A DNA stretch of 38,074 bases from a virus. The notes beneath the pieces are model-generated. The model saw only the letters and a list, made by a program, of their open reading frames with translations. It searched no databases and had not been told where the DNA came from. Where the stretch lies: positions 1-38,074 of IMG/VR virus record IMGVR_UViG_3300030739_000024, one strand, 5' to 3'. Shown piece by piece: positions 32,801 through 38,074 of the stretch (its first letter is position 1; every line of letters begins with the position of its first letter). The position numbers and the translations under genes were made by a program.

Positions 32801-35736
32801 GCTGTTTTTGCTCCTATGGATACAACGTTCGTGGGGGGTGCAACTTGGTGTAGGGGCGCCACATAGCCGCCCAATTTGGTTGAGTCGATACGCCAGCAGC
32901 GGCTCTGGCCATTACTGTAGACCGTGTCCGCGCCGAGCACCTTCTGGGCGTTGCGCTGCGTGATCACGCCGGCGCGCTCCAGGTCCCACTCGAGGGTCTT
33001 GAACGGGATACCCGCGTCGGCACAGAACTCCATGATCGCGCCACGTGCAATGTAGATCAGGTTGAAGTCCAGCTCGTGGCGCACCTGCAGCGCGTCGGTG
33101 TGGCGCACCACCACGTTGTCCAGGTTGGTCGAGGACTTGGCCGAGATGATCAGGGTGTTGCGCATATAGCCGTTGAGGAATTCGGTCAGCGTCTCGAGCG
33201 GCGTGTTGTTTGACTCCTTGATGGTCTCGCGGTGTCGTGTCAGGTGGGCGATCATCCACTCGAGGTCTTCCTCATAGGGCAGCTCGATCAGGCCCAGGGC
33301 CGAGGCGATCTGGGCTGCGGTGTAGCAGGCGGCCACGCAGGCGGACCAGAAGCGCTCGGCCGACGCGTTGCTCGAGTTCAAGAGCCGGTCGACCTTGGCC
33401 ACGTTTTTGATGAAGCCCCGCTGCACGGCGGCGTAGTTCTCGGTCACGAACTTGGCGAACAGCGGACCCGCGTGGCCATAGTTGGCGTTCATCGAGCGGA
33501 TGAACTCGTCGGCCACGATCTTCGCCTCGGTGCCGTTGTCGACGGACGCAAACTCGACGTTGATCATGCGCATCATGTGCGGATCCACGTCGCGGCCACT
33601 CGAGACCATCGCGCTGATATCGTCGGTGTTGGTGGTCATCAGGCCGATACAGGCCCAGCGATCGACCTTGCCCGACTGCTCGGCACCGGCCGTCATGCGG
33701 CGCTTACCCTCACCCTGGGAGAAGTTGAGCAGGAAGCGGCGCTTCTCATCGACGTCGCGCTCGGTCGTGTCGTCGAGCATGAATGGCAGGCTGTGGGTGG
33801 TACCGAGCGCACTGTACAAGGCGTTGACCGTTGCGCCCTCCTTGTTGCCATTGATCACCAGCGCGTCGGGCCGGCCCCACACCGAGCTGCACGCCTGCAA
33901 GCAGGTGGTCTTGCCGCGCCCGGACTTGCCCGAGGCCGCCATGATCACGCCACGGTGGCCGGTGTCGTTCATCTCGAAGATGATGGACCCGAATGAGGCG
34001 TACAGGAACATGCGGTGGCCGGCATAGTTCGGCCGGTTGTAGAACTGCATCGCCGCCTTCCAGCCCTCGAGCGTGCCGCCCGCCTTTAGGCCGTTCTTGG
34101 TGCTGTTCTTGATCGCTTCGTTCGGGTTGTGCAGCCGGGACGTGCTGTCAGCGAACAACACCTTGTCGGCTAATACAAAGGTCTTGTGGTCGTCGTGCCA
34201 GCCCAGGCGCTCGTAGAGTTTGTCGCGGCCATTGGCCTTGACTAGGCTTTGCAGGTAGGCGCTCATATACAGTTGTGTGCTCTTAACTTGTTCGCCGAGA
34301 AGGATCAAGCCCTTACTGAACAACAGCTTGATGAGTGCGCGCGAGTCGGCGAGTAACCCGAGCGGCACGTCGATATCGCGGATGGTGGTACCCAGGCCAC
34401 GCTCAACCGGCAGGTGCATGCGCCACGTGCTGCGCTCATCGATATTGGCATCGACCTCGCTCTGGGTGCGCACCGCGAGCGGGTAAAGGTCATACGGGCA
34501 GATCACGTAACTGTCGAGCTGGCCTTCCTTGTTCTCATACTCCTGGATCACCGCGCCATCCGAAGCACGGCGCTTATAGCCGGTCGGCGGCTGCGGTAAC
34601 TCGATCGAGGTGACGCCGGCATCGGTGGTGATCACGACGCGCGGTGCGGCGGCCTCGACGATGTGGCGCCCCAGCTGCGCCGGTGAGGTGATCTTGCCGT
34701 AGTGCGGACAGCTCTCACACAGCGCCGGGTTGAGCTGGTGGAAGTGCTCGCAAGTGGACGGCCCGGTGCTCCAGTTGTCCAGCTTGGCCTGGGTCGCGCT
34801 CATGCTAAAGTCGGGGTGCGCGTCCGAGATAAAGCGCGCGGCCAACTCGGCCTTGTCGCTGAATTTCACCAGCCCCAGGCCGGCACGCCACAGCTGCTCG
34901 CCGGTCGTGGCCCCGCGGTTACCCGCCTGCTGCTGCAGCTGCGCACAGTGGAACACGATGCGGTCAAAGTTCAGGGGCTCGCTCACGACCTCCAGGTTGG
35001 CTTGGTCACCCCAGATGTCGGCGGGGGCATCGCCTGGGATCGGCGCGGCCTTGACGGTCTTGCGCGGCCGCGCCGGCAGGCTCTCGCCGTAGGCGGCGGC
35101 GTGCGCATCGAGCTTGCGGGTGAAGTCGGTGAAGGTGATCGGGTTGGCGCACGACATGATCAAGCGCACTGCGGCGCCGCGCTTGTGGTTAAAGGTGCCG
35201 GGCAGACGCAGCACGCGCGCCTCATCGCTGGTGACGGACGGGTCAGCCTTCAACTGCTCACGCGCGCAGATGTTCTTGAAACGCTCGGCCTCGGCACGCC
35301 ACAGCTTGGTGCTCACCGGGGTCACGAGCGGCCAGTAGATATGGTAGCCGCCGCCCGAGTCGACGATGGTGGGGCGCGGCAGGCCGAGCTTGATGCCAAA
35401 GTCGCGCAGCGCGGTGATCGCGGCGTCCTTACTGGCAAACTTGTTGGTGTTGGACGGATCGACATCGAGGTCCAGGAAGAACGACCGCATCAGCATCGCG
35501 TTCTCCTGGGTGCGGCTCACCCATTCGCCCTTGGCGTCCCGGTACCGCTCGCGCTCATATGATGCCAGCGCGAAGTAGGCCGCTTTGCCTTCGAACGCCG
35601 CGTGGTTTAGGGTCTCGATCGCACCGTCAATGGTACGGTGGGGGACATTTTTGAAGTGCCCCTGGCGGTCGATCACGCCGGTGATGATATAGCCCGTGTC
35701 AGGCAAAACGGATTCGATAAATTGCCGCGCGCTCAT
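32797..35736 (-). CDS. Primase-helicase (AEP-type primase plus P-loop ATPase)
   Basis: This 979-residue protein starts at ATG 35736 with AGGGA six bases upstream. The N-terminal part has archaeo-eukaryotic-type primase motifs: FFLDLDVD (Asp89, Asp91), SGGGYHIYW (His132) and DPSVTSDEARVLRLPGTFNHK (Asp165). A likely zinc site with C-x2-H and C-x2-C follows (TCEHFHQLNPALCESCPHYG). The C-terminal ATPase has a Walker A GKSGRGKT at 603-610 (Lys609) and MLDD (Asp655-656) as Walker B, in a region resembling DUF927-type helicases. It would prime and unwind DNA at the phage fork. DNA polymerase would be encoded to the right, outside the window. Confidence 0.85.
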   Translation of the reverse strand: MSARQFIESVLPDTGYIITGVIDRQGHFKNVPHRTIDGAIETLNHAAFEGKAAYFALASYERERYRDAKGEWVSRTQENAMLMRSFFLDLDVDPSNTNKFASKDAAITALRDFGIKLGLPRPTIVDSGGGYHIYWPLVTPVSTKLWRAEAERFKNICAREQLKADPSVTSDEARVLRLPGTFNHKRGAAVRLIMSCANPITFTDFTRKLDAHAAAYGESLPARPRKTVKAAPIPGDAPADIWGDQANLEVVSEPLNFDRIVFHCAQLQQQAGNRGATTGEQLWRAGLGLVKFSDKAELAARFISDAHPDFSMSATQAKLDNWSTGPSTCEHFHQLNPALCESCPHYGKITSPAQLGRHIVEAAAPRVVITTDAGVTSIELPQPPTGYKRRASDGAVIQEYENKEGQLDSYVICPYDLYPLAVRTQSEVDANIDERSTWRMHLPVERGLGTTIRDIDVPLGLLADSRALIKLLFSKGLILLGEQVKSTQLYMSAYLQSLVKANGRDKLYERLGWHDDHKTFVLADKVLFADSTSRLHNPNEAIKNSTKNGLKAGGTLEGWKAAMQFYNRPNYAGHRMFLYASFGSIIFEMNDTGHRGVIMAASGKSGRGKTTCLQACSSVWGRPDALVINGNKEGATVNALYSALGTTHSLPFMLDDTTERDVDEKRRFLLNFSQGEGKRRMTAGAEQSGKVDRWACIGLMTTNTDDISAMVSSGRDVDPHMMRMINVEFASVDNGTEAKIVADEFIRSMNANYGHAGPLFAKFVTENYAAVQRGFIKNVAKVDRLLNSSNASAERFWSACVAACYTAAQIASALGLIELPYEEDLEWMIAHLTRHRETIKESNNTPLETLTEFLNGYMRNTLIISAKSSTNLDNVVVRHTDALQVRHELDFNLIYIARGAIMEFCADAGIPFKTLEWDLERAGVITQRNAQKVLGADTVYSNGQSRCWRIDSTKLGGYVAPLHQVAPPTNVVSIGAKTA

Positions 35737-35766
35737 ACGATGTCCCTAGGGTCCAGCCAATTGTAT

Positions 35767-35780
35767 CGGCCCGTAGGCCG
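35767..35780 (-). other. mRNA hairpin with UACG tetraloop before the primase gene
   Basis: On the minus strand CGGCC-TACG-GGCCG forms a 5-bp stem with a C(UACG)G tetraloop, a very stable RNA hairpin. It lies in the 49-base gap between the helix-turn-helix gene stop and the primase start. No T-run follows, so it is not a standard terminator. It could protect or process the mRNA. Confidence 0.5.
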
Positions 35781-35785
35781 TGGTC

Positions 35786-36148
35786 TTATACCGGGATCGA
35801 ACCGGATCGGGGCTGCGGCTTGTGCTTCAAAACGAGTGCATAGGTGGCGGTCGTGCGTCCAGTGATGGTGCCTTGCAGTGGCAGGTCACGGGCACGCTTG
35901 GCTTTGCGCAGCGTCGTGATCAGGCGCTCGAGCTTGAGAATCTTGTCGGGCTGGGCGAGCGGCGCCGTCTGACCGTACATCCAGCGATACACGGTGGGCT
36001 TGGACACGCTGAGCAGCTTTGAGATCGCTTCGATCGGGACGTTGCCGTCGATGGCCAGCTCGGCCAGGATCGGGCCCAGGGCGTCGGGGTCGGCGGCGCG
36101 AGCTGCGGCGATTTGGTCGCGGCGCTCACTGGTAATGATGCGTCCCAT
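35786..36148 (-). CDS. Small helix-turn-helix protein
   Basis: This 120-residue protein has AGGAG seven bases before ATG 36148; an in-frame start 33 bases further upstream lacks a site. Residues about 37-58 (VPIEAISKLLSVSKPTVYRWMYG) read as a helix-turn-helix with a Ser/Lys-Pro-Thr-Val-Tyr-Arg recognition helix, of the type found in small phage regulators and recombinase-like DNA-binding proteins. The C-terminal half is basic (LRKAKRARDL). It lies between the conserved phage replication protein and the primase. Whether it regulates early genes or binds an origin is unknown. Confidence 0.75.
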   Translation of the reverse strand: MGRIITSERRDQIAAARAADPDALGPILAELAIDGNVPIEAISKLLSVSKPTVYRWMYGQTAPLAQPDKILKLERLITTLRKAKRARDLPLQGTITGRTTATYALVLKHKPQPRSGSIPV

Positions 36149-36174
36149 GGGGATACTCCTGGAGGTGGGGAGAC

Positions 36175-36200
36175 GGGGCACCGCGTGTGGCCGATGCCCC
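36175..36200 (-). other. GC-rich hairpin between conserved phage gene and HTH gene
   Basis: GGGGCA at 36175-36180 and TGCCCC at 36195-36200 (6-bp stem, 14-base loop) lie in the 63-base gap downstream of the conserved replication-type gene. No T-run follows in the leftward direction. A possible attenuator or RNA-stabilising hairpin. Confidence 0.4.
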
Positions 36201-36211
36201 TGGGTGTAACT

Positions 36212-37441
36212 TTACGGCGCGTCGTGCCACTCGTCTAGCAGCGTCGACAGCGCGGCCGGGGTACCGGTCTCGGCCGGCACATTGACGGCCGCCGCAGCTG
36301 CTGCCGGCTTGGCGTCGACCACTTCGGCCGGGGCTGCCCGCGCTACCACAACTTCTTTCGCTGCGGGGGCGAGAACCGCAGCATCACCGTCTTCCTCGAG
36401 CGCGGCCATCTGGGCCAGCAGCGCGGCTTTCTTGGCCGCCTTGGCGTCGAGGATCGCTTGCGCGGCCGCCGCGGCCGCATCGGCTTCAGCCTTGGCTTTC
36501 TTGGCCGCCGCTGCGGTAGCCTTCTTGGCGTTGGCCGCAGCGATCTGTGCCTCGGCGGCTGCCACGTCGGCGTCATCCACATCGGCGGTACCCTTGGCCA
36601 CGGTGCTGCCTGCGTCAGCGGCGCGCGACGGGATCGACGGCTTGCCGGTCAGGCCATCGTTATCGGGCGAGCCCGTCAAGATCTTGGCGATCTCGTCGGT
36701 CGAGTCGGCGATACGTTGCTTGGCGGTCAACATGTCGTCAGGGCTGAGCCAGCCGCCGGCTTTGAACAACAGCTTGGGGTACGCCGTATTATTGTCGAAC
36801 TTGACACGGGTTTGCACGGCGGCGGTGTGCTTGGCCCCGCGTTGACGCAACATCTCCAGGTACTGATCCCAGGCATACCAGCCCTCGGCTTCGTTGGCTT
36901 GGTTGGTCGCGTCCCACACCGAGGTCTGCGCCAAGCGCAACAGCAGCGCCGGATGAGTGCCGATCAGCTTGCCGGGCGGCACGATCGCCACACGCTTGAA
37001 CGGCGCGCAGGCTGCGGACTTCGACGGCTTGCCATCGGTGGAGATCTTGGAACCCTTGACCGAGAACTCGCAGCTCGCGCAGGTCGTCGCGCAGGGTTCT
37101 TTCACGTCCGCGTCAGGCGTCACGCCGTCGGCCGAGTAACACATCGGCGCGCTGTTTTTGCCTTCCTCATAGGCGCCGGGGTAGTAGGCGCGCGAGCGGC
37201 CCTTGTTGTGGTCGAGCACCACCACCTCGATGATGGCCACATCCTCGCGGTCACCCTCGGCGTTGATGCGGGTCTGTTTGGTTTCCTCGCCGTCGACGAT
37301 CAGGCGCCAGATCTTGCCACGGTAGGACATCGTGTTGATACTGACGCGCGAGGCGATGTTGGATTCTTCGCCCCACACGCTGGCCAAGTGCGCCGGCACG
37401 CCGGTCGAGCCGGCTTCAAATGGGATAAGTTCGTTGGACAT
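36212..37441 (-). CDS. Conserved phage replication-type protein, possible ssDNA-binding
   Basis: This 409-residue protein starts at ATG 37441 with AGGT seven bases upstream; GTG 37450 is in frame and less likely. The N-terminal domain (about 1-240) has a pattern I recognise from phage replication modules: YYPGAYEEGKNSAPMCYSADGVTPD, then Cys101, Cys117, Cys121, Cys124 and Cys145 (CATTCASCEFSVKGSK, AACAPFKRVAIV). The cysteines could bind metal. The C-terminal 150 residues are a flexible Ala/Lys/Glu-rich coil ending LLDEWHDAP, acidic and aromatic, as in ssDNA-binding proteins. The function is inferred from this pattern and the neighbours. Confidence 0.65.
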   Translation of the reverse strand: MSNELIPFEAGSTGVPAHLASVWGEESNIASRVSINTMSYRGKIWRLIVDGEETKQTRINAEGDREDVAIIEVVVLDHNKGRSRAYYPGAYEEGKNSAPMCYSADGVTPDADVKEPCATTCASCEFSVKGSKISTDGKPSKSAACAPFKRVAIVPPGKLIGTHPALLLRLAQTSVWDATNQANEAEGWYAWDQYLEMLRQRGAKHTAAVQTRVKFDNNTAYPKLLFKAGGWLSPDDMLTAKQRIADSTDEIAKILTGSPDNDGLTGKPSIPSRAADAGSTVAKGTADVDDADVAAAEAQIAAANAKKATAAAAKKAKAEADAAAAAAQAILDAKAAKKAALLAQMAALEEDGDAAVLAPAAKEVVVARAAPAEVVDAKPAAAAAAVNVPAETGTPAALSTLLDEWHDAP

Positions 37442-37487
37442 GGGGTTCACCTAAGTGGGGCTGATTAAACCGGCCGGGACCGGACTG

Positions 37488-37506
37488 ATACTTTACCTGC
37501 AAGTAT
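37488..37506. promoter_or_regulatory. Inverted repeat in the gap upstream of the conserved phage gene
   Basis: ATACTT (37488-37493) and AAGTAT (37501-37506) form a perfect 6-bp inverted repeat around a 7-base centre, in an AT-rich 82-base gap between the exonuclease end (37524) and the next gene's start. Such a site could be an operator, perhaps for the helix-turn-helix protein. No strong promoter hexamers were found. No direct evidence links it to a regulator. Confidence 0.35.
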
Positions 37507-37523
37507 TACAAAGCAGGAACTAT

Positions 37524-38074
37524 TTACAGAACGTCCGACTCCTGACCCGTCGCAAAGTCACCGCACAACGGCGTGTCAGGTACCAATTCCTCGACCGTCT
37601 GTAGCCGCGGCGCAACAGCCGGTTCGGCCATGCCGAGTTTTTTATAGATCGCGCGCAGGTGCAAGGCTTGGCTGATCGCGTCATCCAAGGCGTTGTGATG
37701 CATACCCTTGCGCACCAGCTTGACCGCATCGGCGCCGGGCAGACCCTTGACTGTGCGGTAGCACTTTTCGTTGTAGAACTTCCACGGCACCAGCTTGCCG
37801 CACGCCTTGTAGGCGGCCTCGAGCAGGCCCACATCAAAGCGTGCGCTGTTGCCCCAGATCAGGTCGGGGCGGTCGCCTAGCCAATCGGTGAACGCATCGA
37901 GCGCGAGCGGCAGCGCGCACGCACGTTCATCCACCAGATGTGACTGGGCGTCCTTGGACTGCTGCATCCACCACAGAATCGTCGCGGCGCTCGGGCGCAG
38001 CCCCAGCTCGATGTTGCTCTCGAGCAGCACCGGTTGGTAAAACGGCTCCATGGCTTTCATGTCGTCGTGCATCT
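37524..38074 (-). CDS. DEDD-type 3'-5' exonuclease, 5' end outside window
   Basis: The visible part is about 182 residues, open to the right edge, so the N-terminus (with the first D-x-E motif) is probably missing. An ATG at 38072 is in frame but is likely internal. Visible motifs fit RNase T / DEDD exonucleases: WGNSARFDVGLLEAAYKA (Exo II-like aspartate) and HHNALDDAISQALHLRAIY (Exo III-like His and Asp). The pattern LRPSAATILWWMQQSKDAQ and FTDWLGDRPDLIW also matches small phage exonucleases of this kind. It would process DNA or RNA ends during replication. It is the first visible gene of the leftward unit. Confidence 0.85.
   Translation of the reverse strand, partial: MHDDMKAMEPFYQPVLLESNIELGLRPSAATILWWMQQSKDAQSHLVDERACALPLALDAFTDWLGDRPDLIWGNSARFDVGLLEAAYKACGKLVPWKFYNEKCYRTVKGLPGADAVKLVRKGMHHNALDDAISQALHLRAIYKKLGMAEPAVAPRLQTVEELVPDTPLCGDFATGQESDVL

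Noticed and set aside
1-38074. tRNA genes, CRISPR arrays, insertion sequences, integrase or attachment sites
   Set aside because: No cloverleaf, regularly spaced repeat-spacer array, transposase or integrase motif was seen; the regular repeats found are coding and lie inside virion genes.

Overview
The window is a continuous piece of a tailed bacteriophage genome, most likely a podovirus infecting a GC-rich Gram-negative host. GC content is about 60-62% by eye. The virion genes include a terminase ATPase/nuclease, a large portal, an N4-gp56-family capsid protein and a giant internal-type protein, with no tape measure, tail tube or sheath genes. An Rz/Rz1 spanin pair points to a Gram-negative host. 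No integrase, tRNA, rRNA, CRISPR array or insertion sequence was seen. Whether the phage is temperate cannot be decided from this window.

Plus strand, 1-31152 (late module). DNA packaging comes first: two small genes of unknown role and the large terminase (462-1895). Head genes follow: portal (1949-4234) with a small gene overlapping its 3' end, a scaffold-like protein (4333-5280), a small protein, and the major capsid protein (5620-6657). Two intrinsic terminators (6689-6711 and 7080-7109) bracket one small gene behind the capsid gene and probably step expression down. Genes from 7127 to 16192 encode connector, tail-hub and internal virion candidates, including a 395-residue protein built of about eleven 20-residue repeats. 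The 2514-residue protein (16194-23738) carries two copies of a zinc-metalloprotease-like domain and is probably an ejected virion protein. Tail appendage genes (23799-29461) follow: an LtfC/FCCH-like protein, a C1q-like fibre, an XkdW-like small protein, and two adjacent fibre proteins that share a GNxxTGHxG-type repeat shaft but have different head domains (glycine-rich and SPRY-like). A lysis cassette closes the module: two small membrane proteins, a GH24 lysozyme with a SAR-like anchor, and nested Rz/Rz1.

Minus strand, 38074-31144 (replication module, read right to left). It contains a DEDD-type exonuclease cut by the window edge, a cysteine-containing conserved phage protein of probable single-stranded-DNA-binding type, a small helix-turn-helix protein, a 979-residue primase-helicase (archaeo-eukaryotic-type primase plus P-loop ATPase), a two-domain protein with a DUF6378-like N-terminus, a zinc-ribbon protein and an HNH endonuclease. 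DNA polymerase and early promoters would be expected to the right of the window.

The two modules converge at 31144-31152, where the stop codons overlap. An 11-bp perfect inverted repeat just inside the end of Rz probably terminates the leftward transcript and perhaps both. The most unusual items are the duplicated metalloprotease domain in the giant protein, the shared-repeat fibre genes, and an HNH/zinc-ribbon cassette bounded by short direct repeats.
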